Below, in pieces: positions 49,835-58,250 of a stretch of DNA of 64,000 nt. Under the pieces are notes generated by a model. The model was not told the DNA's origin, did no database searches, and saw only the letters and a program-made list of their open reading frames with translations. The translations under genes were made by a program, and so were the position numbers. The stretch's first letter is position 1. Each line of letters begins with the position of its first letter. Origin of the DNA: an uncultured Thermoanaerobaculum sp. (lineage in GTDB: Bacteria > Acidobacteriota > Thermoanaerobaculia > Thermoanaerobaculales > Thermoanaerobaculaceae); NCBI GenBank assembly GCA_937934115.1, contig CALHAH010000015.1, positions 1 to 64,000 on the forward strand, in the 5' to 3' direction.

Positions 49835-51063
49835 GGAGTGGCCACCTTGGCTCGGGGGTCGAACGTGGCCACGAGCGCTTCCGGCAAAAAGGCTTCTTCC
49901 TGCGCCACCGTCGCCAAGGCCAGAAGCGCGGCGTTTTTAGCGCCAAAGGGGGTGCGGAAGTCCCTCCTCTCCACCGGCACCGGGCTTTCCAGCTGGGGGA
50001 GCGAGGCATCTACGAAAACCCGACCGCTGCGCATGGTCGCCAGCTTGGGCTTGGCCCAGTGGAGGCCGTCTTCTGAGGTGATGACCAAGAAATCCGGCTC
50101 GGTAATTCCGTGGTAACGGATGGGGTGGGGTGAAAGCAGGATTTCGGCGGCGGAAAAGCCCACGCCTACGGTTACCGGGTAGCTACCTTTCTTGGTGGCG
50201 TGCAAACCCCCGGAAACGGCCGCCCGCGCTAGGCTTTCCGCGGCGTACTGCACGCCCTCCCCGGCCGAGCCCGCCAACACGATCGCCAACCGTCGCATAA
50301 GCCCCACGTTTTCTTGCCGGGCGACGAGCTTGAGCTGCGACAAAAGCGAGGGTTTTCCCCCACGGAACTGTAGGCGGAAGGGTGGACGCGGCGGGTTGGT
50401 CCAGGATCCAACCGCGTAGCCGGCGGCCTCTGCCACCTGTCGAAGCTTGAAATCGGGGTTGAACTTCGGCGTGTAGGAGGTGCACATCTCAAGCACCTCC
50501 ACCAGGGCAAACCCGTCCTGGGCAAAAGCGTCCGCCAAAGTGGAAGAAAAGTCCCCAAGCCCCACCACTCTGGCAGCAAAAGCAGCTCCCGCTTCATGCA
50601 CCAACTCGCAGAGGTTGTGGTGGGGGAGATGGGTGCCCTCCGGCGCCACCATGGTTTTGAACTCCGGAGGCGTGAGCCCCGAGGGTTGGCCGCCGGTCAT
50701 CCCGTAAAGGAAGTTGTTGTGCACCACCACGGTGAGGGGGACGTTCATGCGCGCGGCTTCCAGGATGTGCTGGAGGCCAATGGTGGCACCGCCATCACCG
50801 ATGAACACCACCACCTTTTTCCCAGCGGGTAAAGCCATAGCAATGCCAGCGGCAATGGCGGTGGAACGCCCGTGCAAGCCGTGCACGGTGTGGGTAGCAA
50901 AAACCGCATCGGCAATCCCGTGGCAACCGATGTCGGTGACCAAAACCACGTCCAGCGGAGAAACTCCCAGCTTTTCCAGTGCCTTGGCGGTTTGTCTGGT
51001 GACGTGATGATGGGTGCACCCAGGGCAGTAGGGGAGCTTGTCGGTGAGCAGTACCGTGCTCAT
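49825..51063 (-). CDS. 2-oxoacid:ferredoxin oxidoreductase, fused beta and gamma subunits
   Basis: 412 residues. Residues ~1-250 are the TPP- and FeS-binding beta subunit: YCPGCTHHHV (Cys ligands), VTDIGCHGIAD, HGRSTAIAAGIAMALP, and the TPP/Mg motif GDGGATIGLQHILEAARMNVPLTVVVHNN. From ~265 the gamma domain begins: RRLAIVLAGSAGEGVQYAAESLARAA, with YHGITEPDFLVI and a C-terminal LLALATVAQEEAFLP. It oxidises a 2-oxoacid (2-oxoglutarate-like) to acyl-CoA, reducing ferredoxin. AGGAGG precedes the ATG at 51063, which overlaps the alpha gene stop. No separate 4Fe-4S delta subunit was found. Confidence 0.88.
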   Translation of the reverse strand: MSTVLLTDKLPYCPGCTHHHVTRQTAKALEKLGVSPLDVVLVTDIGCHGIADAVFATHTVHGLHGRSTAIAAGIAMALPAGKKVVVFIGDGGATIGLQHILEAARMNVPLTVVVHNNFLYGMTGGQPSGLTPPEFKTMVAPEGTHLPHHNLCELVHEAGAAFAARVVGLGDFSSTLADAFAQDGFALVEVLEMCTSYTPKFNPDFKLRQVAEAAGYAVGSWTNPPRPPFRLQFRGGKPSLLSQLKLVARQENVGLMRRLAIVLAGSAGEGVQYAAESLARAAVSGGLHATKKGSYPVTVGVGFSAAEILLSPHPIRYHGITEPDFLVITSEDGLHWAKPKLATMRSGRVFVDASLPQLESPVPVERRDFRTPFGAKNAALLALATVAQEEAFLPEALVATFDPRAKVATPKS

Positions 51064-52166
51064 ATTGGTACCTCCTGGGCAATGGCTTGCGGGGAGATCA
51101 TGGCTCCCACTGACGTCACGGTGCGCACTTTCGGCGGCAAACGGTGGCCAAACAACAGGCGGGCCCACTGCCCTTGCAGGTTTTCCTCGGCAAAAACCAA
51201 GTGCCGGTAGCGTTCAAAGATGGCGTGGTACTGGGAGGGGATGGGCCAAAGAGTTTTAGGGACGAAAAGCGACACCGAAAGCCCTTGTTGACGCAAGGCC
51301 GCCACCGCATCGCGCGCCGCTTCCGCAGTAACGTCGTAAGCCACTACCAGAGTTTCCGCGTTTTCCTGCTCGTCCAACTCGAACAGCGCTGGGGTGAGGG
51401 TTTCCACTTTCGTTTGCAGGCGGCGAGTGTTGGCCATGGCTTCCGGTGAGGTGTGCTGGATGAGGCCTCGGCAGTCGTGTGTGGAGGCGGTAAGTCGCAC
51501 TTGATGTCCTTGGCCCACAGGTAGAAAAGGGGGCACCGGTACGTCGGGGGAAGTAGCGTACGGTTGGTACGCTTCGGCTTTGTCGTAAAAGCGGCGCTCC
51601 ACCGGTGGCACCGGGGGCAACGTCGCGAGGTCGAAATCCCGTTGGGTCATGACCATTTCTTTGGAGGTGAGGAGAATCACCGGCGTGCGGGCATCCACCG
51701 CGGTTTGCAAGGCGCGGGGCGGCAAGCGCCAGCAGTCCGCAAAGTCAGAAATGCAAAAGACCGGCAAGGGGTAGCCACCGGAAATGAGGGAGGCCACCAG
51801 TTGCACATCCCCCTGGGCGCCGGCCGTGGCTGTGCCGGTAGCAGGTCCCAAGCGCTGTACCAGCACGATGACCATGGGAAGTTCCATCATGTAAGCCATG
51901 TTGATGGATTCCACCATGAGCGCCAATCCCGGAAAAGAGGTAGAGGTAACCGGCAAGTGCCCGGCAGCGGCAAGACCACTCATCCACTGCAGGGTGGTGA
52001 TTTCATCGGGGGCAGCCAAGGCCACCGGGAAGCGGCGAGAGGCGTACTGGTAAATCCAGCTGGCGGGAGTGATAGGGTAACCCACAAAGGCATCAGCGCC
52101 TGCCTGCGCCAAGCTTTCGGTAATGAGCCGTGAGCCATCCACCAATGTCCAACGCCCGTTGGTCAT
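51060..52166 (-). CDS. 2-oxoacid:ferredoxin oxidoreductase alpha subunit
   Basis: 368-residue alpha subunit (pyrimidine/domain III type) of a KOR/VOR-like enzyme. ITESLAQAGADAFVGYPITPASWIYQYA is the typical start; TSTSFPGLALMVESINMAYMMELPMVIVLVQRLGPATGTATAGAQGDVQL contains the Gly-Pro-x-Thr-Gly motif of this subunit; and the C-terminal half has LVVAYDVTAEAARDAV and VFAEENLQGQWARLL. It works as one complex with the fused beta-gamma protein. GGGGG lies upstream of the ATG at 52166. Substrate (2-oxoglutarate, pyruvate or branched-chain acids) cannot be fixed. Confidence 0.9.
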   Translation of the reverse strand: MTNGRWTLVDGSRLITESLAQAGADAFVGYPITPASWIYQYASRRFPVALAAPDEITTLQWMSGLAAAGHLPVTSTSFPGLALMVESINMAYMMELPMVIVLVQRLGPATGTATAGAQGDVQLVASLISGGYPLPVFCISDFADCWRLPPRALQTAVDARTPVILLTSKEMVMTQRDFDLATLPPVPPVERRFYDKAEAYQPYATSPDVPVPPFLPVGQGHQVRLTASTHDCRGLIQHTSPEAMANTRRLQTKVETLTPALFELDEQENAETLVVAYDVTAEAARDAVAALRQQGLSVSLFVPKTLWPIPSQYHAIFERYRHLVFAEENLQGQWARLLFGHRLPPKVRTVTSVGAMISPQAIAQEVPI

Positions 52167-52305
52167 GATTCCCCCAGGAAATCCGCGCGGCCACCTCGGC
52201 CAGCGCCGGTACTTTAAAGGCTTGCCTTGCCTGGGTCAAACCTTTGGGTGGGGAAGGCGGGGGGACCTGCGGGCGAGTATCATCCCCGGCGAGAGGAGAT
52301 GAGCC
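52167..52305. promoter_or_regulatory. Divergent promoter region of oxidoreductase and aroB
   Basis: 139 bp between divergent start codons. The plus strand has TATCAT (52278-52283) and GAGAGGAG before aroB; nothing clear was found for the minus strand beyond GGGGG before the alpha-subunit ATG. No other feature was seen. Confidence 0.4.
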
Positions 52306-53403
52306 GTGCGTTGGAGCTTTGAGACCAGCCAAGGCCAGGTGGAGCTGATCGTGCAGGAAGGTGCCCTGGGCGACGTGGCGTGTTGGCTTTCAAAGGTGCT
52401 GGAGAGGGGTCGCGCTTTTGTGGTGAGCGACGAAAACGTTGCCCCGCTTTACGGTGAGGATGTGGCGCGGCAACTGGATGCCCCGATTTTGGCGCTGGTG
52501 GCCGGTGAGCAAGCCAAAAACTGGAACAGCGTGGAGGCGGTGGTGCGGTTTTTGCTCGGGCACGGAGCTGAGCGAGGGGATTTTCTCATGGCGGTTGGGG
52601 GTGGAGTCGTTACCGATGTGGCGGGGTTTGCCGCCTCGATCTATATGCGGGGCATCCGTTGGGTGGCGGTTCCCACCACTCTGGTGGGGATGGTAGACGC
52701 CGCCATCGGTGGCAAAACGGGGATTGACCTACCTGAGGGGAAAAACTTGGTGGGAACGTTTTGGCAGCCGCGCATGGTGCTTGCCGATCCTTTGGTGTTG
52801 GCGAGCCTCCCGCCACGCCAGTTGCGGGCAGGGCTCGGGGAGGTGATTAAGGCGGCCATGATTGCCCCTTCTTCCTTAGAGCACCTATGGGAAGAACAGG
52901 GGGCTCGTCTCGCTACCGGAGATTTTTGGGCAGTGACGCCTCTTCTTGCTGCTGCCATGAAGATGAAAACGGAGGTGGTGGCGCTGGACGAACGGGAGCA
53001 GGGGGCGCGGGCGGCGCTGAACCTTGGCCACACCCTAGCCCATGCGTTGGAGGCCGCCACTGATTACGGTTATTTCCTCCACGGCGAGGCGGTGGCTTGG
53101 GGTTTGCTTTTGGCGCTGCTGCTTTCCCAGCGGCGCGGGCTTCTGGCTTCGGTAGAAGCTGGGCGCTGGGCGGCGCGGCTGCAAGTCATGGCCCCTCTTC
53201 CACCAATCCCGGTGAGTTGGGAGCGGCTGGTTCCGTTTTTAGGCCGCGACAAGAAGCGCGCTTCTGGAACGGTGCGCTGGGTGCTGCCGCGGTTAGGGGG
53301 GGTGGTGTTGGGGGTGGACGTTCCCCTCGAGGAAGTTCACGCTTGCTTTCAAAAGCTTTTAGAGCTTTCGGAGGACGGCCCGTTGGCGTCGCTTTTCTTT
53401 TAG
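52306..53403 (+). CDS. aroB: 3-dehydroquinate synthase
   Basis: Closes DAHP to 3-dehydroquinate in the second shikimate step. 365 residues with GGGVVTDVAGFAASIYMRGI, VPTTLVGMVDAAIGGKTGIDLPEGKNLVG, GLGEVIKAAMI, NLGHTLAHALEA and HGEAVAWGLLLALLLS, holding the NAD- and zinc-binding residues. GTG at 52306 has GAGAGGAG 7 nt before it; TATCAT at 52278-52283 is a likely -10. valS follows 52 bp later, so it may have its own promoter (TAGACT at 53422). Confidence 0.95.
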   Translation: MRWSFETSQGQVELIVQEGALGDVACWLSKVLERGRAFVVSDENVAPLYGEDVARQLDAPILALVAGEQAKNWNSVEAVVRFLLGHGAERGDFLMAVGGGVVTDVAGFAASIYMRGIRWVAVPTTLVGMVDAAIGGKTGIDLPEGKNLVGTFWQPRMVLADPLVLASLPPRQLRAGLGEVIKAAMIAPSSLEHLWEEQGARLATGDFWAVTPLLAAAMKMKTEVVALDEREQGARAALNLGHTLAHALEAATDYGYFLHGEAVAWGLLLALLLSQRRGLLASVEAGRWAARLQVMAPLPPIPVSWERLVPFLGRDKKRASGTVRWVLPRLGGVVLGVDVPLEEVHACFQKLLELSEDGPLASLFF

Positions 53404-53455
53404 CTTCCCCGTTGCTGGTGTTAGACTTTCTTTTCACCTGGCGAGGAGGTGCCAG

Positions 53456-56086
53456 TTGCGAGAAACACTCCCCACCCGCTTTGAACCGTCGGCATTCGAA
53501 AGCCAGTGGTACGCCCGCTGGGAGGCTAGCGGTGCTTTTACGCCGGAGCTGCCCTCGAAAAAACCGCCCTTTGTGATTCTGATTCCGCCTCCTAACGTCA
53601 CCGGCAAGCTGCACATTGGTCATGCCCTGCAGTTCACACTGCAGGACATCATGATCCGCTACAAACGCATGGATGGCTACAACGCCCTTTGGCTTCCCGG
53701 TACCGATCATGCGGGGATTGCCACACAAGTCATGGTGGAAAGGGAGCTGGCCAAGGAGGGGCTCACCCGCCACCTGCTGGGGAGGGAACAGTTCCTCCAG
53801 CGCATGTGGGCGTGGAAGGAGCAGTACGCTACCAACATTTCCAGCCAAGCCAAGGCCTTGGGTGCATCCTGCGACTGGACGCGGGAGCGCTTCACCCTCG
53901 ACCCCATGCTTTCCCGGGCAGTTATTCACGCTTTCGTGCGCCTTTACGAGGAAGGCCTCATTTACCGTGCCCACCGCCTCATCAACTGGTGCCCTCGCTG
54001 CCTCACCGCCCTTTCCGATTTGGAAGTGGTGCATAAGGACATCAACGGCGGGTTGTGGGATTTCGCGTATCCGGTGGAAGGGGGCGGCGAAATCGTGGTT
54101 TCCACCACACGCCCCGAGACCATGCTGGGCGACACGGCCGTGGCCGTGCACCCTGAAGATGAGCGGTACAAGCACCTCATTGGGCGTTTCCTTCAGCACC
54201 CCTTCGTGGACCGACGGATCCCCATCATTGCCGATGCCCAGCTGGTGGACCCCAGCTTTGGCACCGGTGCGGTAAAGGTCACCCCTGCCCACGATCCCAA
54301 CGACTTTGCCACCGCCGAACGACACAACCTGCCGAAGATCAACATCCTCACCGAGGACGGCAGGATCAACGAAAACGGCGGGCGCTTTGCCGGTATGGAT
54401 CGTTTTGCTGCCCGCAAAGCGGTGCTGCAAGCCCTGGCCGAGCTCGGCTTGCGCCGAGGGGAAAAAACTCACCGTCATGCGGTGGGGCATTGCCAGCGGT
54501 GCGACACCATCCTGGAGCCTTACCTCTCCGAGCAGTGGTTTGTAAAAACCAAGCCGCTGGCCGAGGTGGCCTTAGAGGCGGTACGCAAAGGTGAGGTGCG
54601 CATCCACCCTGAATTTTGGGTGGCCACCTACGAAAACTGGCTTACAAACATCTTGGACTGGTGCATTTCCCGCCAGCTTTGGTGGGGGCACCGCATCCCC
54701 GCGTACTACTGCCCGCAAGGTCACACCACGGTGGCGGATAAAGCTCCAGAAGCTTGCCCCCAGTGTGGGGGGCCAGTGGAGCAGGACCCCGATGTGTTGG
54801 ATACTTGGTTTTCTTCGGCTCTGTGGCCGCTTTCTACTTTAGGATGGCCGGAGGAAACCGAGGATCTCAGGGCCTTTTACCCAACCCAGCTGCTGATTAC
54901 CGGCTTTGACATCCTGTTCTTTTGGGTAGCGCGCATGATCATGATGGGCTACCACTTCCGCGGTCAGCCCCCGTTCCTGCAAGTACATCTCACGGGTTTG
55001 GTGCGGGACGCCCAAGGGCAAAAGATGTCCAAGACCAAGGGCAACGTCATGGACCCGCTGGATCTGGTACATACCTACGGGGCTGATGCCGTGCGCTTCA
55101 CGCTGGCAGCCTTGGCCTCTCCAGGCCGCGATTTACCCTTAGACGCGCGGCGCATGGAAGGCTACCGCGCTTTTGCCACCAAGCTGTGGAATGCCGCGCG
55201 TTTTGTGCAAATGAACCTCACCGGCGACGAACCCGAAGTGGATGAACTTAGTGACCAAGCTTGGGGCTTACCCGAGCGCTGGATTCTTGCGGAGCTCACT
55301 GAGACTGTGATTTCAGTGCGAGAAGCCTTAGAGAGCTTCCGCTTCGACGAGGCATGCCGGGCTCTCTACCAATTTGTGTGGAACGACTTTTGCGATTGGT
55401 ACGTGGAGCTTGCCAAGCCCGTTCTTACAGGCACTTCCCAGGTCCGTGCCCCGCAGGTGGTGCGTACGGTGGCCCGGGGCGTCCTGTTAGAGTGCTTAAA
55501 ACTGCTGCACCCCATCATGCCCTTTATCACCGAGGAAATCGCCGCGCACCTTGGGTTTTCCGGCATGCTCATTACCGCTTCTTATCCTCGGCCAAAAGAG
55601 GGTTGGCTGTTCGCCAGGGAGCGGGAGGTTTTCCGCACGGTGCAAGGCGTGGTGCAGGCGGTGCGCTCCTACCGCCACCTGGTGGGGTTACCCCCCAACT
55701 CGCCGTTGTCGGTGATTTTGGAAAGCGCCGATTCCCAGGTAGCACGCGCCTTTTCCCAGTTGCAAGAGGAGGTCGTGCGGCTAGCTTGCCTTGGCTTGCT
55801 GGAAACCGGTGGTTCTGTGCCTCGTGGGGCGGTACGGGATGCGGTGGGACTGGTGCGCTTTGCCATTGTTTTGCCAGAGGGTGCTCTAGGCCCAGAGGAG
55901 AGGGAGCGGCTGGCCAAAGAGTTTCTTCTCACCCAGGAGGAAGTGGCCCGGGTGAAGGCAAGGCTTGCGGATCCTGGGTTCGTGAGCCGGGCCCCGGCCG
56001 AAGTGGTAGAGCAAACTCGAGCCCGGGAACGGGAGCTGGCGCACCGCCTGGAGCTTTTGGCGGAAACCCTCGGGGAAGGGGTGTGA
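53456..56086 (+). CDS. valS: Valyl-tRNA synthetase
   Basis: Charges tRNA-Val; class I synthetase of 876 residues. PPPNVTGKLHIGHALQF carries the HIGH motif (~50); WLPGTDHAGIATQ follows; the editing domain (CP1) has STTRPETMLGDTAVAVHP; YPTQLLITGFDILFFWVARMIMMG and KMSKTKGNVMDP (KMSKS) are in the catalytic core; a short C-terminal coiled coil ends the protein. The start is TTG at 53456 with GAGGAGGT 5 nt upstream, so a non-ATG start is well supported. TAGACT at 53422-53427 may be the -10. It heads the dense operon running to the right edge. Confidence 0.96.
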   Translation: MRETLPTRFEPSAFESQWYARWEASGAFTPELPSKKPPFVILIPPPNVTGKLHIGHALQFTLQDIMIRYKRMDGYNALWLPGTDHAGIATQVMVERELAKEGLTRHLLGREQFLQRMWAWKEQYATNISSQAKALGASCDWTRERFTLDPMLSRAVIHAFVRLYEEGLIYRAHRLINWCPRCLTALSDLEVVHKDINGGLWDFAYPVEGGGEIVVSTTRPETMLGDTAVAVHPEDERYKHLIGRFLQHPFVDRRIPIIADAQLVDPSFGTGAVKVTPAHDPNDFATAERHNLPKINILTEDGRINENGGRFAGMDRFAARKAVLQALAELGLRRGEKTHRHAVGHCQRCDTILEPYLSEQWFVKTKPLAEVALEAVRKGEVRIHPEFWVATYENWLTNILDWCISRQLWWGHRIPAYYCPQGHTTVADKAPEACPQCGGPVEQDPDVLDTWFSSALWPLSTLGWPEETEDLRAFYPTQLLITGFDILFFWVARMIMMGYHFRGQPPFLQVHLTGLVRDAQGQKMSKTKGNVMDPLDLVHTYGADAVRFTLAALASPGRDLPLDARRMEGYRAFATKLWNAARFVQMNLTGDEPEVDELSDQAWGLPERWILAELTETVISVREALESFRFDEACRALYQFVWNDFCDWYVELAKPVLTGTSQVRAPQVVRTVARGVLLECLKLLHPIMPFITEEIAAHLGFSGMLITASYPRPKEGWLFAREREVFRTVQGVVQAVRSYRHLVGLPPNSPLSVILESADSQVARAFSQLQEEVVRLACLGLLETGGSVPRGAVRDAVGLVRFAIVLPEGALGPEERERLAKEFLLTQEEVARVKARLADPGFVSRAPAEVVEQTRARERELAHRLELLAETLGEGV

Positions 56087-56823
56087 GGGACTGGCCCGGG
56101 GTGAACTGGGTTTGGCTGCCGGCGGTGGATTCCACCAACGCTTTGGCTGAGCGCCTCATGGAGGCGTGGCTTGCCGATACCGAAGCGGTACTGCCTCCAA
56201 CCCTCATTTGCGCTGACACCCAGTGGGCGGGGAGAGGGCGAGAAGGGCGCCGTTGGCAGTCGCCTCCTGGCGGTGTTTACGCTTCCTTTCTCAGCTGGGT
56301 GTCGCTGGAGGCTCTCCCGTGGCTGCCTTTAGCCGCCGGGGTGGCGGTTTTGGCCGGGGTGCGCAAGCTGGTCCCGGGTGTGGATAAGGCCCTGAAATGG
56401 CCCAACGACTTGGAGGTGGCAAGCCGCAAGCTGGGGGGAATTTTGTGCACGAGCCGTGTGCACCAAAACAAAGCCTGGACGGTAACCGGATTCGGTATCA
56501 ACGTCACCACGGCGCCGCTGTTGCCGGGGGAGCCCAGAAAGGCGGTGAGCCTTGCCGAGTTGGGCTTTGCAGGCAGCCTTGAGCAGGCACGCCGGGAGCT
56601 TTTTGATGCCTTCGTAACCACGTTTCCCAACCTCCTGTGCCACCCGGAGGAGGTGCGGCGCTCGTGGCTTTCCGGCAGCATCCACCTGCCAGGGGACGTG
56701 CTGCGGGTGCGTACCCCTGCCGGTGTGGTTCAGGGGCAGTTTTTGGACCTTTCCCCCCAGGGTCTTTTGCTCTTGCAAAGTGGTTCCCAGGTGCTTACGG
56801 TGGCCTCTGGGGAAATTGCCTAA
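56083..56823 (+). CDS. birA: Biotin--[acetyl-CoA-carboxylase] ligase
   Basis: Attaches biotin to the carboxyl carrier protein. 246 residues without the N-terminal DNA-binding domain, so a ligase only. Motifs: LPAVDSTNALAERL, QWAGRGREGRRWQSPPGG (biotinyl-AMP loop), LKWPNDLEVASRKLGGIL, and VTGFGINV. The C-terminal SH3-like cap is present (GDVLRVRTPAGVVQGQFLDL). The GTG at 56083 overlaps the valS stop by four bases (GTGA); a longer in-frame region lies inside valS. Confidence 0.92.
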   Translation: MRDWPGVNWVWLPAVDSTNALAERLMEAWLADTEAVLPPTLICADTQWAGRGREGRRWQSPPGGVYASFLSWVSLEALPWLPLAAGVAVLAGVRKLVPGVDKALKWPNDLEVASRKLGGILCTSRVHQNKAWTVTGFGINVTTAPLLPGEPRKAVSLAELGFAGSLEQARRELFDAFVTTFPNLLCHPEEVRRSWLSGSIHLPGDVLRVRTPAGVVQGQFLDLSPQGLLLLQSGSQVLTVASGEIA

Positions 56824-56835
56824 AGGAGGGTGCGC

Positions 56836-57612
56836 ATGGTTCTTCTCGCCATGGACGTGGGTAACACCAACACCACCATCGGGGTTTTTCGGGACGGGGA
56901 GCTCACCTCCAGCTTTCGCCTGACCACCTCGGCCAACCGCACGGTGGACGAGCTGGGCTTGTGGTTGCGCCAGCTTTTGGCTTGGGCTCACATCAGCCTG
57001 GACGAGGTGGAGGGGGTCATCGTGGGCTCGGTGGTGCCACCTTTGGACCCGGCGCTTTCTCAAGCCATCGCCCGCTATTTGCACGTAAAGCCTCTGTTCG
57101 TGGAACCGGGGATCAAATCGGGCATGCCGCTGCGGGTGGCAACCCCCCAGGAGCTGGGGGCTGACCGCCTGTGCAACGCGGTGGCAGCCTACGCTGAGCA
57201 CGGCGGGCCTGTAATCGTGGTGGACTTCGGTACTGCTACCACCTGGGACGTGGTTTCGGAAAAGGGTGAGTTTTTGGGTGGGATAATTGCGCCTGGCCTG
57301 GAAATTTCTGCGGAGGCTTTGTTTTCGCGGGCTGCCAAGCTCCCGCGGGTGGAGTTGGAGGCCCCGGACCACGTCATCGGCAAGGCCACCATAGATTCCA
57401 TGCAAGCCGGTTTGGTTTTTGGTTACGTGGCCTTGGTGGAGGGGCTCACCCAGCGGGTTTTAGCTGAGCTTCCGGGGGCAAAGGTGGTGGGTACCGGTGG
57501 CCTTGCCCCGCTGCTTGCCAAGCACACGAACATTTTTGCAGCGGTGGATGGCAACCTCACGCTCAAGGGCTTGCGTATCCTGTGGGAAAAGAACCGCCCC
57601 AGCCGCCAGTGA
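56836..57612 (+). CDS. coaX: Type III pantothenate kinase
   Basis: Phosphorylates pantothenate, first step of CoA synthesis. 258 residues of the ASKHA fold: MDVGNTNTTIGVFRDGEL (phosphate 1), PQELGADRLCNAVAA, VVDFGTATTWDVVSEKGEFLGGIIAPGLEISAEAL (phosphate 2) and VVGTGGLAPLLAKH. This type uses monovalent cation, has a high Km for ATP and is not inhibited by CoA (family knowledge). The ATG at 56836 has AGGAGG 7 nt upstream; the GTG at 56830 is too close to it. Confidence 0.95.
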   Translation: MVLLAMDVGNTNTTIGVFRDGELTSSFRLTTSANRTVDELGLWLRQLLAWAHISLDEVEGVIVGSVVPPLDPALSQAIARYLHVKPLFVEPGIKSGMPLRVATPQELGADRLCNAVAAYAEHGGPVIVVDFGTATTWDVVSEKGEFLGGIIAPGLEISAEALFSRAAKLPRVELEAPDHVIGKATIDSMQAGLVFGYVALVEGLTQRVLAELPGAKVVGTGGLAPLLAKHTNIFAAVDGNLTLKGLRILWEKNRPSRQ

Positions 57613-58250
57613 GTGAGGAACTAGCCTACTTTCGGGCGGTGGAGGACCACTTCTGCCGCCTGCGTGGGACCCCTTTCCTTTTTTCGCCGAAAGACTTTGC
57701 GTACCTTCGCCGTTGGTGGCAGGAGGGAATCCCCCTCTCGGCGGTGCTACTGGCCCTAGGTGAGGTTTTTGCCAAGAAAAGGGAAAGGGGTGAAGGCCCG
57801 GTTTCCTCCCTCGCCTACTGCCGCCACGCCGTGGCGCGCCACGCCAAGCGTTTGGCCCAAGCACGGGTGGGGGGCGAGGAACCGAGGTCTTGGGATGTGG
57901 ACAAGGCTTTGGCTGAGCTGTGCACGCAGCTGGAGCATGTACGTTCGCAGCTGGTTTTCCCGTCTTTAAAGCAGGTGGTGACTGGCTTGGTGACCACCAT
58001 CCGCGCCCTGCCTCGAGATTTGCCGCTGGCAACGCTTTCGGCCATGCTTGCCGAATTGGAAGAGCAGGCGCTGGGGGAGGCCTGGGCGGCATTGCCAGAG
58101 GACGAGCGCCAGGGGCTTGTCAGCCGCCTCAAAGCGGAGCTACCCGAAGCTGCCCAGCTCTCCGGGCGGGCGTGGCACGTGGCCATTCTGCGGGCGGTAC
58201 GTGAGCACCTAGGCTTGCCGCGTTTGGAGCTGGTCCCCAATGGAACTTGA
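57609..58250 (+). CDS. Helical protein of unknown function
   Basis: 213 residues, predicted all-alpha. FSPKDFAYLRRWWQEGIPLSAVLLALGEVFAKKR then SSLAYCRHAVARHAKRLAQAR has the look of the DnaD-like helical domain (W-x2-G-x3-x-V-x2-A-I), where helices carry aromatic and Leu positions; the match is weak. The second half is amphipathic helices with many Leu/Ala. The GTG at 57609 overlaps the coaX stop by four bases, and the next gene starts 11 bp before its end, so it is translated with the operon. I cannot assign a role. Confidence 0.7.
   Translation: MSEELAYFRAVEDHFCRLRGTPFLFSPKDFAYLRRWWQEGIPLSAVLLALGEVFAKKRERGEGPVSSLAYCRHAVARHAKRLAQARVGGEEPRSWDVDKALAELCTQLEHVRSQLVFPSLKQVVTGLVTTIRALPRDLPLATLSAMLAELEEQALGEAWAALPEDERQGLVSRLKAELPEAAQLSGRAWHVAILRAVREHLGLPRLELVPNGT

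Noticed and set aside
55354-56082. Extended N-terminus of the biotin ligase frame
   Set aside because: It lies wholly inside valS in another frame; the GTG at 56083 gives the normal ligase length.
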